DNA of 62,834 nt from Synechococcales cyanobacterium GL140_1_metabat_312 (GTDB lineage Bacteria > Cyanobacteriota > Cyanobacteriia > Leptolyngbyales > Leptolyngbyaceae). The position numbers were made by a program, and so were the translations under genes. The DNA is taken from positions 1 to 62,834 of the forward strand of contig JANXWB010000018.1 in the NCBI GenBank assembly GCA_025351345.1, in the 5' to 3' direction. The notes below the pieces were generated by a model. It made no database searches and was not told where the DNA came from. It saw only the letters and a list, made by a program, of their open reading frames with translations. Of this stretch, positions 16,515 to 25,951 are shown in pieces (the first letter of the stretch is position 1; every line of letters begins with the position of its first letter).

Positions 16515-19500
16515 GTGGCAAAGTTGATTTTCTCTGTTGGGTCGGCGATGGATTTTCTTCAAGTTTTGGTAGAGCGGTTGCGATCGCGGTGCGTTGTAGA
16601 TGTGATGGCGGGTTGGCGATCGGTCGATAGCGCTCCGGTTTCACTGAATGAAAAGGGACAAATTACTTGGGCTAAGGGGCGAGAATCAGTTGAATTAATA
16701 CAGCACGTTACGCTGCCTGAGTCTTGTGCGGGAATGATTGCACGGCTTGGGTTGACCTGGTGGGCGGAGAGGGCGGATGTGTTTGTGGCGGGAGTTCTGG
16801 TTCAGAGCGGGGATTTGTTTGATCATACTTGTCGGGTGGTCTTAAGTCCTGCCGCGAGTCATGAAACGATTGAAGTTCGGTTAAAGCTGGTGAGTCCGGG
16901 GCATGACATTGGGGCATTGATGCGATCGTCGTTGATCTTTGAAGCGGCGAATGGGGCGGTGGATGCTGGTTTCGTGGCGGATGAGGTGGAGATTGTTTGG
17001 AAATTTCTTACGGCATTTTATCCGGATGAGGTTTGTGTTTTAGCGAGTAAATTGAGTGCGTTGGATGATTTGAATGATTTGGCGGCGATTCAATTGGTGT
17101 TGATGGAGTGGAGCGATCGGATTAAGCACTATAAAATTCAATGTCTAGGTCATGCTCATTTGGATCTGGCGTGGCTTTGGACGGTGGATGAGACTTGGAA
17201 GGCGGCGGAACGGACGTTTGTTTCTGCGCTGAATTTGATGGAGGATTTTCCTGATTTAATTTTTGGCCATACGACTCCTGTTTTGTATGAATGGTTTGAG
17301 AAGAATCGACCTGAACTATTTGCGAAAATTCAATCTAAAGTGCGATCGGGGCAATGGGAAGCCATCGGTGGGCTTTGGGTGGAGCCAGAGATGAATTTGA
17401 TTGGGGGTGAGTCTATTGCGCGGCAGATTTTGTATGGTCAGCGATATTATGCGGAGAAGTTTGGGGCGATGAGTCAGGTGGCTTGGTTGCCGGATACGTT
17501 TGGATTTTGTGGACAATTGCCACAGTTTTTTAAGTTGGGTGGGATTGATTTTTTTGGCACCCAAAAGCTGCGTTGGAATGATATGACCAAGTATCCCCAT
17601 GAGGTATTCAATTGGAGTGCGCCGGATGGTTCAACGGTATTAGCATTGATGTCTGCGCCGATCGGGGAGTGGGTTGATCCGATTAAGATGAGTGATTATT
17701 GTTGGGAATTTGCGACGCGATCGGGATTGCAAAATTGTTTGTATTTACCCGGAGTTGGCGATCATGGTGGTGGTCCGACACGGGATATGTTGGAGATTTT
17801 GCAGCGTTGGGACCGATCGTCTGTGTTTCCGGTGATTGAATTTACGACGGCTGAAAGGTTCTTAAATGAGATTCGAGAGATTCCCCTAAGCTCTACTCTA
17901 GAACAGGCTATACCCACGTTAAGGAGCGAATCCTCCGAGATTTATCTAGAATTCCATCGGGGCTGTTACACCACCCATGCAGATCAAAAAGCTTACAATC
18001 GGGATTGCGAGAATGCGCTCTATGAGGCGGAACTTTGGTCGTCTTTGGCTGCGTTGACCGTGGGCTTCAAATATCCGGCGGCTGAGCTTGAAAAGACTTG
18101 GAAGAAAACGCTGTTTAATCAATTTCATGACATTTTGCCGGGAACCTCTATTCGTGACGTTTATCCCACGGCTAATCGATTTTCCGATCGGGTTTTAATT
18201 GATACAGATTGTATTATCAATAATGCAAAAGAACGGATTCTGAATTCAATTGCACTAATTGATTCTCCCCATCTTGAAGCTCGGTTGATTGTTGTATTTA
18301 ATTCTAATAATTGGACCCGATCGCACTTGATCAGTGTGTTAATTGCGGCGACTCCGACCCAAGATCTTTCGCCCTATTGGCAAGTTCAAACCATTGAGGG
18401 TGGGGCGGTTGAGACTCATTCAGTTTTTAAATATACCGGAGATCAACAAGTTTGTATTATCAAGGCGATCATTCCGGATGTCCCAGCTCTCGGATATGCC
18501 TGTTATTGGGCGGTTCCAAGACTTGATGTTCCCGCGATCGAATCGGTGGAAGATCGGGAATATTACATCATTGAAAACGAGTTTTTAAAGGTTGAGATTA
18601 GTGCTAGAACGGGCAACATTACAACGCTATTTGACAAGACAAATCAACGGGATGTGATGCGGGGTGAAAGCAATGAACTCCAGAGTTTTACGGATGATGG
18701 ACAGTATTGGGATGCGTGGAATATCAATCCGAAGTATCAAGATTTTCCATTGCCGGACGCCAAACTTGAAGATATTCGTTATGTTGAACACCATTGTTTA
18801 CGATCGCGCATTCAAGTCACTCGAACAATTGGCAAGTCTACATTTATCCAAACCTATTCTCTAACTCAATATTCCCCCATTCTCGAAATCAAAAACTATG
18901 TTGATTGGCAGGAAAAGCATGTTTTTGTTAAAGCGGCATTCCCCATCAATTTAGATGTAAGATTTGTTACCTATGAATCAGCTTGTGGCGTGGCCGATCG
19001 GACTACAACTCCCACGACTGAGGCAGAACGGGCGATGTGGGAAGTGCCGGGACTGCGGTGGGCGAGTATGAGTGATGGACAGTATGGCGTGAGTATTCTG
19101 TGCGATCGTAAACACGGCTATGACTATAAATACTATGAACATAAGCCCAATGAAATTCGTATTTCTCTATTGCGGGGTTCTGAATTTCCAGATCCGATCG
19201 CAGATCAAGGCATTCACGAGTTCACGATCGGGATTTACCCCCATTTGGGCAATTGGAAAACAGCAGATACCCCCAAACGTGCCATTGAATTGAGTTTGCC
19301 GTTGCAAGCAATTGTCCCGGATGAACGCTCATTACAAGGATTACTACCACCGAGAATGAGCCTACTAAACTTGAATGCTGAGCATATGATGTTGATGGCG
19401 ATTAAACGATCGGAGGACGATCGGAATCAATATATTCTTCGCGGTTATGAATATTATGGCGACACAACAGAGATCTCTGTAGGTAGTGCAAATGAGAACA

Positions 19501-19613
19501 TTCAAGGGGTTCAATTGGGCGATCGGGTTGATATATTAGAACGCCCGACGGAGAATCAATCTCATTCCATTGAACCCTGGACTATTGCTAGTTTTAAACT
19601 CATCCGCGCTTAA
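16515..19613 (+). CDS. Alpha-mannosidase, glycoside hydrolase family 38
   Basis: This 1032-residue GH38 enzyme has all landmarks. GHAHLDLAWLWTVDE (about residues 216-230) carries zinc ligands. GLWVEPEMNLIGGES follows. AWLPDTFGFCGQLPQ contains the nucleophile Asp. LPGVGDHGGGPTRDML contributes a zinc-binding His. The N-terminal 200 residues are the usual accessory beta domain, and the C-terminal 450 the beta-sandwich region. It hydrolyses alpha-mannosides of glycans or reserve polymers; there is no signal peptide, so it is probably cytosolic. The start is GTG 16515. A diverged copy of its last codons reappears at 28028-28072. Confidence 0.92.
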   Translation: MAKLIFSVGSAMDFLQVLVERLRSRCVVDVMAGWRSVDSAPVSLNEKGQITWAKGRESVELIQHVTLPESCAGMIARLGLTWWAERADVFVAGVLVQSGDLFDHTCRVVLSPAASHETIEVRLKLVSPGHDIGALMRSSLIFEAANGAVDAGFVADEVEIVWKFLTAFYPDEVCVLASKLSALDDLNDLAAIQLVLMEWSDRIKHYKIQCLGHAHLDLAWLWTVDETWKAAERTFVSALNLMEDFPDLIFGHTTPVLYEWFEKNRPELFAKIQSKVRSGQWEAIGGLWVEPEMNLIGGESIARQILYGQRYYAEKFGAMSQVAWLPDTFGFCGQLPQFFKLGGIDFFGTQKLRWNDMTKYPHEVFNWSAPDGSTVLALMSAPIGEWVDPIKMSDYCWEFATRSGLQNCLYLPGVGDHGGGPTRDMLEILQRWDRSSVFPVIEFTTAERFLNEIREIPLSSTLEQAIPTLRSESSEIYLEFHRGCYTTHADQKAYNRDCENALYEAELWSSLAALTVGFKYPAAELEKTWKKTLFNQFHDILPGTSIRDVYPTANRFSDRVLIDTDCIINNAKERILNSIALIDSPHLEARLIVVFNSNNWTRSHLISVLIAATPTQDLSPYWQVQTIEGGAVETHSVFKYTGDQQVCIIKAIIPDVPALGYACYWAVPRLDVPAIESVEDREYYIIENEFLKVEISARTGNITTLFDKTNQRDVMRGESNELQSFTDDGQYWDAWNINPKYQDFPLPDAKLEDIRYVEHHCLRSRIQVTRTIGKSTFIQTYSLTQYSPILEIKNYVDWQEKHVFVKAAFPINLDVRFVTYESACGVADRTTTPTTEAERAMWEVPGLRWASMSDGQYGVSILCDRKHGYDYKYYEHKPNEIRISLLRGSEFPDPIADQGIHEFTIGIYPHLGNWKTADTPKRAIELSLPLQAIVPDERSLQGLLPPRMSLLNLNAEHMMLMAIKRSEDDRNQYILRGYEYYGDTTEISVGSANENIQGVQLGDRVDILERPTENQSHSIEPWTIASFKLIRA

Positions 19614-19683
19614 TTATAGCGCATTGTTTTTTGGGATTGTGCAGGGTTTAAGATTCGATCGAATAGCTTGAACATGGCCTGCC
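19569..19683 (+). repeat. Junction repeat, copy A (left of RND operon)
   Basis: The end of the mannosidase gene and about 70 bases beyond it match 28028-28141 in the same orientation. The first 24 bases are identical (ATTGAACCCTGGACTATTGC plus TAGT), followed by a diverged match through ATTCGATCG and GCCTGC with at least one one-base indel. Read on the minus strand, the part after the mannosidase stop resembles the C-terminus of the pseudogene at 28069-28839. Confidence 0.75.
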
Positions 19684-19691
19684 TATTGACC

Positions 19692-22600
19692 TCAAACAGC
19701 ACTTTTTTCTCGAATGGGATTTTTGGGATTTTTCTGCGTCATTTTTTCACGCCATGCTTCCATATAGGTATAAAAAACAGGCGTAAGGTATAGAGTCAGA
19801 ATCTGTGAAAATAGTAAGCCGCCCACGATCGCAATGCCCAAGGGTCGCCGAGCTTCCGATCCGATCCCAGTTCCCAAAGCGATCGGAAGCGTTCCGATTA
19901 ATGCCGCCATGGTTGTCATCATAATCGGACGAAATCGTACAATGCAGGCTTCATAAATGGCTTCCAACGGCGTTTTTTCTGCATTTCGTTGACGTTCGAT
20001 CGCAAAGTCCACCAGCATGATGCCGTTCTTTTTAACAATACCGACTAGTAGAATGATGCCAATGAATGAGTAGAGATTGAGTTCGACTTGGAAAATCAAT
20101 AGGGTGAGTAATGCCCCAAATCCTGCCGAGGGTAAGCCTGATAGAATGGTCAATGGGTGAATAAAGTCTTCGTACAGCACGCCTAAAATTAGGTAAATCA
20201 CAACGATCGATACCAATAGTAATCCACCCAAGTCATTGAATGATTGTTGGAAGACTTGGCTTGATCCTTGGAAACTGGCGGTGACGCTAATGGGTAATAC
20301 CTCTTGAGCCGCTTGTTTGATGGCGATCGTTGCATCACCAAGAGAAGTCCCGGGGAGCGTATCGAACGAAATTGTTGCTGAAGGAAGTCCGGATAAGTGT
20401 TTCACCGTCAGAGGTCCAACGGTTTGTTCAATGCTGGCGATCGCACTTAAGGGAACGGATTGGCCACTGCTCGATCGTACATAAAGCATCGAAAGCGCCT
20501 TTGCATCACGTTGATACTCTGGTAACAGTTCCATAACCACCGTGTATTGATTATTTGGGGTATAAATCGTCGAGACTTGCCCCCCGCTGTAGGCACTGCT
20601 GAGGGTTTTCTGAACTTGGGCAGCGGTGATATTGAGGGTCGAGGCTTTGTTTTGATCGACTTTCACCTGAACTTGAGGCGTGCGAAGTTCTAAATCACTA
20701 TCAACACTGCGTAGTCCTGGTAAGGCTTTTACTTTTTCCGTGAGAATCGGTACGAACTGGCGAAGATCTTCAAGATTCAAACTTTGCAATGTGAATTGAT
20801 ATTGAGCATTAGTTTGTTGACCCCCGATTGGAATGGCCGTGGGCGATCGTAAAAAGGCTTCAATACCGGGAACAGCGCGGAGTGGTTTAGCTAATCCTTG
20901 AACGACTTCATCAGCACTGATTTTCCGTTCAGGACGCGGTTTGAGGCGAATATTAATCCGTCCAGAGTTGACAGACGCATTCGGACCGCTGGCTCCAACG
21001 ACGGAATTTAGAGCATCAATATTCGGGTCTTTGCTGATGATGTCAATGACTGCCTGTTGTTTGAGTAGCATTTCGTCGAAGGAGATGTCCTGAGCAGCTT
21101 TGGTATTCCCCATCAGTTGCCCTGTGTCTTCGTTAGGAATTAAGCCTTTGGGCACTAAGGTAAAAAGATAGACCGTCAGGATCAGTAAAACAAAAGAACT
21201 CAATATTGTTAATCTGCGATGCTTTAGAACAGGTTTCAACGTCCATTCGTAGCCTCTGAGAAGTTGATTGAACCCATTTTCGGCAATTCGGTAGAACCGA
21301 CCTCTGTGTTGCTGGTGGGACGATCGGAGAAACCGACTACAAAGCATTGGCGTTAAGGTCAGTGATACGAATCCTGAAACGAGAATCGCAACGGAAATCG
21401 TAATGGCAAATTCATGGAAGAGACGGCCAATCAATCCGCTCATGAAGATAATTGGGATGAACACCGCAACCAATGAAAGCGTCATTGAGATAATCGTAAA
21501 ACTAATTTCCCGCGATCCCTTCAATGCGGCTTCCAATGGCTCTTCCCCTAGTTCTCGGTGCCGCACAATATTTTCCAAGACCACGATCGCATCATCCACC
21601 ACGAACCCGACTGAAAGCGTCAACGCCATTAATGACAAGTTGTTCAGGGAGAATCCTAACAGATAGATCACCGCAAACGTCCCGACAATGGCGATCGGTA
21701 ACGCGACACTGGGAATCAAGGTTGCAGTAATGTCGCGTAAAAATATGAATATTACGAGAACCACTAAAGCGATCGATAGTAGTAATGTAAATTTCACATC
21801 TTCAACAGACGCGCGAATCGTTGTGGATCGATCGTAAAAAACGCCAAGCTCAATGGACTCTGGAATTTGACTCCGTAGGCTTGGCAACATTTGCTTCACT
21901 GCGTCCACAATCTTTACTGTATTTGCATTGGGTTGCGGTTGAATCGCTAATAGAATTGCAGGCTGATTGGCAATATCGGTATCATAGTAGCGATTAGAAA
22001 CTTTATTGTTTTGCACATCATCGCTGACTTTGGCGACATCCTCAAGCCTTATGGCGGCACCATCTTTGTAGGCTACGATGAGCGATCGAAATCCATCGGC
22101 ATCGAGCAGTTGACCGCTGGCTTGGACCATATAGCTCTTATCTTGATTCGACAAACTGCCTGTGGGTAATTCGACATTACTGGCTGAGATAGCCGATCGA
22201 ACTTGATCGAATCCAATATTTCTAGTGGCTAAGGCATTGGGATCAAGCTGTACTCGAACAGCATATTGTTTTTGTCCATAGACCTGAACTTGAGCCACCC
22301 CCTCAATCGTAGAAATCGGTTGGGCGATCGTCACCTCTGCCTCATCATCCACGCTGGCAATCGGTAAGGTTTTGGAATAGAGATAGAGATAGAGTACGGG
22401 GGCTGCGGAAGGATTTACCTTTCGATAAGAAGGAGGTTTCGGCATTCCGGCAGGTAATTCTCCGACCACCGCCGCGATCGCAGATTGAACATCTTTTGCC
22501 GCATCATCAACGCGACGACTAAAGTCAAATTGTAATGAAATATTCGTACTCCCGGTCGAACTGGTGGAGTTAAACGAATTCAGTCCAGAAATTGTCGTGA

Positions 22601-22811
22601 ATTGCCGTTCTAGTGGTCCTGCAACGGCTGATGCCATGGTTTCTGGAGTGGCACCCGGAAGACTAGCAGAGACGCTGATAAAAGGATACTCAACGCTGGG
22701 CAATGCACTAATTGGCAGTAAAAAATAACTCATCAACCCGAAAAGCACAATCCCCAACATCACCAATGTGGTCGTCACTGGACGGCGAATGAACAACGAT
22801 GAAAAATTCAT
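19692..22811 (-). CDS. RND efflux pump permease, second of pair (MdtC-like)
   Basis: This 1039-residue inner-membrane proton/drug antiporter has twelve membrane segments and two large periplasmic loops. FIRRPVTTTLVMLGIVLFGL starts helix 1. VGFVVDDAIVVLENIVRH holds the paired Asp of the proton relay in helix 4. GLPSAGFGALLTLL and FRPIMMTTMAALIGTLPIAL are typical of the AcrB/MdtB/MdtC (hydrophobe efflux) branch. It overlaps the upstream permease by four bases, and that gene in turn overlaps the adaptor gene. Two different permeases with one adaptor suggests a heteromeric MdtBC-type pump. Substrates are unknown. No TolC-type channel is in the window. Confidence 0.92.
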   Translation of the reverse strand: MNFSSLFIRRPVTTTLVMLGIVLFGLMSYFLLPISALPSVEYPFISVSASLPGATPETMASAVAGPLERQFTTISGLNSFNSTSSTGSTNISLQFDFSRRVDDAAKDVQSAIAAVVGELPAGMPKPPSYRKVNPSAAPVLYLYLYSKTLPIASVDDEAEVTIAQPISTIEGVAQVQVYGQKQYAVRVQLDPNALATRNIGFDQVRSAISASNVELPTGSLSNQDKSYMVQASGQLLDADGFRSLIVAYKDGAAIRLEDVAKVSDDVQNNKVSNRYYDTDIANQPAILLAIQPQPNANTVKIVDAVKQMLPSLRSQIPESIELGVFYDRSTTIRASVEDVKFTLLLSIALVVLVIFIFLRDITATLIPSVALPIAIVGTFAVIYLLGFSLNNLSLMALTLSVGFVVDDAIVVLENIVRHRELGEEPLEAALKGSREISFTIISMTLSLVAVFIPIIFMSGLIGRLFHEFAITISVAILVSGFVSLTLTPMLCSRFLRSSHQQHRGRFYRIAENGFNQLLRGYEWTLKPVLKHRRLTILSSFVLLILTVYLFTLVPKGLIPNEDTGQLMGNTKAAQDISFDEMLLKQQAVIDIISKDPNIDALNSVVGASGPNASVNSGRINIRLKPRPERKISADEVVQGLAKPLRAVPGIEAFLRSPTAIPIGGQQTNAQYQFTLQSLNLEDLRQFVPILTEKVKALPGLRSVDSDLELRTPQVQVKVDQNKASTLNITAAQVQKTLSSAYSGGQVSTIYTPNNQYTVVMELLPEYQRDAKALSMLYVRSSSGQSVPLSAIASIEQTVGPLTVKHLSGLPSATISFDTLPGTSLGDATIAIKQAAQEVLPISVTASFQGSSQVFQQSFNDLGGLLLVSIVVIYLILGVLYEDFIHPLTILSGLPSAGFGALLTLLIFQVELNLYSFIGIILLVGIVKKNGIMLVDFAIERQRNAEKTPLEAIYEACIVRFRPIMMTTMAALIGTLPIALGTGIGSEARRPLGIAIVGGLLFSQILTLYLTPVFYTYMEAWREKMTQKNPKNPIREKSAV

Positions 22812-25800
22812 GGATTACTCTCCCGCTGAGTCGGTGAAAACATTCGGTTAAATTTCGATCGCCCTAGGTTTTTGCGCCAAGCTTCCATGTAAATGTAAAA
22901 CACTGGGGTGAGGTACAGGGTCAAAATTTGTGAGAATACCAAACCGCCCACCACTGCGATTCCCAACGGTTGCCGAGACTCCGATCCCGCTCCAAATCCG
23001 ATCGCAATTGGCAATGTTCCCATCAACGCGGCCATGGTCGTCATCATGATTGGACGGAATCGCACGAGACAAGCTTCATAGATTGCTTCAGAGGGTCTTT
23101 TGCCAGAGTCACGTTGGGCTTCGATCGCAAAGTCCACCATCATAATTCCGTTCTTTTTGACAATGCCAACGAGTAACATAATGCCAATAAAGGAATAAAC
23201 ATTGAGTTCAACATGGAAGAACATTAGGGTCAACAATGCTCCAAAACCCGCAGAAGGCAATCCAGAAAGAATGGTAATGGGGTGAATAAAATCTTCGTAT
23301 AAAATCCCTAAGATTAAATAGATGACCAAAATTGCAATCAACAGCAAGAACAAGAGGTTTGGCAATGAACTTTGGAATACTTCGCTAGCCCCTTGGAAAC
23401 TTGTGGTGATGGTATTGGGAAGGGTTCTTTTAACGAGAGTATCGATCGCTGTGTTCGCTTCTCCGAGGGAGCTTCCGGTGGAGAGATTAAAAGAAACAGT
23501 AGCTGCATTCATCCGACCCATATGGTTAATCATCAGCGGTGCTGTACCCGGTGTGATCGTCACAAATGTACTTAGGGGAACCGATTGATTTACACCCGTC
23601 GTCCCACTCGGTGCATTGATATAAAGCTGCATGAGGGATGTGGGATCTTGCTGATACTTTGGATCAAGTTCTAGAATCACCTTATATTCATTACTCGCAC
23701 CATAAATAGTCGAGACTTGGTAGGTGCCATAGGCATTTCGTAAAGTGTTTTCTAGTTGTTGAATGGTGATGCCGAGGGACATTGCTTTGTCACGATCGAT
23801 ATTCAATGTTACCTGGGAGGTCAGTTGTAAATCACTATTCACATCCTGAATCTGCGAGAGATCTTTCAAACTTGTCACCAGCTTTGGTACATAGTCGTTT
23901 AACGCTTTACTATCAGTGCTTTGAAGCGTCAGTTGGTAAAGTCCAGTAGTTTGCTGAGTGCCGATCGGAATGGCAGGCGGATTTTGCAGAAATACCTGAA
24001 TACCAGGAATGCTGTCAAGTTGCGATCGGAGATGTTGAATCACTTCTTCAGCGCTGGAATGACGCTGCGATCGATCTTTCAAGCGAATAAACAAACTCCC
24101 TGAATTCCCTGCTACTGCCGCACCGCTACCCGTCGCACTCGACCCGGCACCAATATTCGAGTTCACCGCATCTACATCCGGATCTTGCCGAATCATCGCC
24201 ACTACTTCCTGTTGGTGACGCATGAGGTTATCAAATGAAGCATCCTGCGCTGCCTGGGTCACGCCAATAATCTGTCCCTTGTCTTCACTGGGAATAAATC
24301 CCTTCGGCACTACTGCAAATAATCCTACGGTAACGACCAACATCACCGCAGCCAAAATCATAGTTGTGCGGTGATACTTAAGTACAATCTTTAGGCTCCG
24401 ATCGTACAGGTCTAAAACTCGATCGAAAACCTGCTCAGAAACTTGATATAAGCGACTTTTCTGTGTATGGTCCACGGGCCGCAGAAACCGACTGCACAAC
24501 ATGGGGGTCAAACTCAGGGAAACAAAACCAGAAACTAAAATGGAAACGGCGATCGTCACAGCAAATTCATGAAATAGTCGTCCGAGTAATCCCGATATAA
24601 ACAACATCGGAATGAACACTGCGACCAATGAAAGGGTCATGGATAAAATGGTAAAGCCAATTTCACGAGAACCATTCAGTGCAGCTTCTACAGGACTTTC
24701 ACCCATTTCCATATGACGGACAATGTTTTCTAACATCACGATCGCATCATCGACCACGAACCCCACTGAAAGCGTCAATGCCATCATCGACAGGTTATCT
24801 AATGAATAGTTCAACAGATGCATGACAGCAAACGTGCCAATCAATGAAATCGGTAAGGCTAGGCTAGGAATTACGGTGGCAGAAAGATTCCGAAGAAACA
24901 GGAAAATCACCAATATCACTAAACAAATCGTCAGAATCAATGTGAATCTCACATCATCGACAGATTCACGAATCGTTTGAGACGCATCGTAGAGAATGCC
25001 AACTTGAACCGAACCTGGAATCTGTTCCTTCAGGGTGGGAAGTAAATTTCTAATGGTATCGACGACTTCTACGGTATTCGTTCCAGGTTGGCGCTGAATC
25101 GTGAGAATAATCGATCGTTCGTCATTATACCAACTCGCCACTTGAGCATTTTCCACACCATCTAGCACCCGCCCTAGTTGTTCTAGATAAATCGGTACGC
25201 CGTCTTTATAGGCCACAATCAGCTTGCGATAAGCAGCAGCATCTTGGAGTTGTCCATTAGTTTGGATGGTGGAATTTTTGAATTTCCCCGAGAGACTACC
25301 TGTGGGAAGATTAACGTTTCCCTGTTGAATCGCTGTTTGCACTTGCTCAAGACCGATTCGACGACTGGCGAGTTGCTGTGGATCAAGCTGAACTCTTGCT
25401 GCGTATTTTTGGGAACCGTAGAGCTGAACTTGTGCGACACCGCTGATCGTCGAGAGCTTCTGGGCCAGATAAGTTTGGGCGAAGTTATCGATTTCCGAGA
25501 GCGGCAAGGTGGGGGAATTCAAATACAGGTAAAGAATGGGCTGGTCGGCGGGATTGACCTTGCTGTAAGTTGGTGGGCTTGGAAGATCGTTGGGCACCTG
25601 TCCTGAAGCAGCAGCGATCGCAGCAGCCACATCTTGAGCCGCATCGTCAATGCTACGACTTAAGTTAAATTGTAGGGTGAGTTGTGTTTTACCCAACGTG
25701 CTAGTGGAATTTAAAGTATCAAGTCCGGCAATACTAGAGAATTGTTTTTCTAACGGCCTAGCGACAGATGCTGACATAGTTTCAGGACTAGCCCCAGGAC

Positions 25801-25951
25801 GTGATGCCGTCACCTGTAATGTGGGATAGTCAACGTTCGGGAGATCACTAATGGGCAAGAGTTTGTAACTCATTAACCCAAAAATTAAAATCGCGACCAT
25901 TACCAACGTTGTCATGATCGGACGACGGATAAAGATTTCGGAGAGGTTCAT
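22808..25951 (-). CDS. RND efflux pump permease, first of pair (MdtB-like)
   Basis: This 1047-residue paralogue of the downstream permease has the same architecture. FIRRPIMTTLVMVAILIFGL starts helix 1, and VGFVVDDAIVMLENIVRH gives the proton-relay Asp pair. The pore-domain SATGSGAAVAGNSG insertion near residue 610 is absent from its partner, and the C-terminal half contains FRPIMMTTMAALMGTLPIAI. The four-base overlaps at both ends (25948-25951 and 22808-22811) show a tightly coupled three-gene operon. The sister permeases are similar enough to be an old tandem duplication. Which MdtB or MdtC counterpart each represents cannot be told by eye. Confidence 0.92.
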   Translation of the reverse strand: MNLSEIFIRRPIMTTLVMVAILIFGLMSYKLLPISDLPNVDYPTLQVTASRPGASPETMSASVARPLEKQFSSIAGLDTLNSTSTLGKTQLTLQFNLSRSIDDAAQDVAAAIAAASGQVPNDLPSPPTYSKVNPADQPILYLYLNSPTLPLSEIDNFAQTYLAQKLSTISGVAQVQLYGSQKYAARVQLDPQQLASRRIGLEQVQTAIQQGNVNLPTGSLSGKFKNSTIQTNGQLQDAAAYRKLIVAYKDGVPIYLEQLGRVLDGVENAQVASWYNDERSIILTIQRQPGTNTVEVVDTIRNLLPTLKEQIPGSVQVGILYDASQTIRESVDDVRFTLILTICLVILVIFLFLRNLSATVIPSLALPISLIGTFAVMHLLNYSLDNLSMMALTLSVGFVVDDAIVMLENIVRHMEMGESPVEAALNGSREIGFTILSMTLSLVAVFIPMLFISGLLGRLFHEFAVTIAVSILVSGFVSLSLTPMLCSRFLRPVDHTQKSRLYQVSEQVFDRVLDLYDRSLKIVLKYHRTTMILAAVMLVVTVGLFAVVPKGFIPSEDKGQIIGVTQAAQDASFDNLMRHQQEVVAMIRQDPDVDAVNSNIGAGSSATGSGAAVAGNSGSLFIRLKDRSQRHSSAEEVIQHLRSQLDSIPGIQVFLQNPPAIPIGTQQTTGLYQLTLQSTDSKALNDYVPKLVTSLKDLSQIQDVNSDLQLTSQVTLNIDRDKAMSLGITIQQLENTLRNAYGTYQVSTIYGASNEYKVILELDPKYQQDPTSLMQLYINAPSGTTGVNQSVPLSTFVTITPGTAPLMINHMGRMNAATVSFNLSTGSSLGEANTAIDTLVKRTLPNTITTSFQGASEVFQSSLPNLLFLLLIAILVIYLILGILYEDFIHPITILSGLPSAGFGALLTLMFFHVELNVYSFIGIMLLVGIVKKNGIMMVDFAIEAQRDSGKRPSEAIYEACLVRFRPIMMTTMAALMGTLPIAIGFGAGSESRQPLGIAVVGGLVFSQILTLYLTPVFYIYMEAWRKNLGRSKFNRMFSPTQRESNP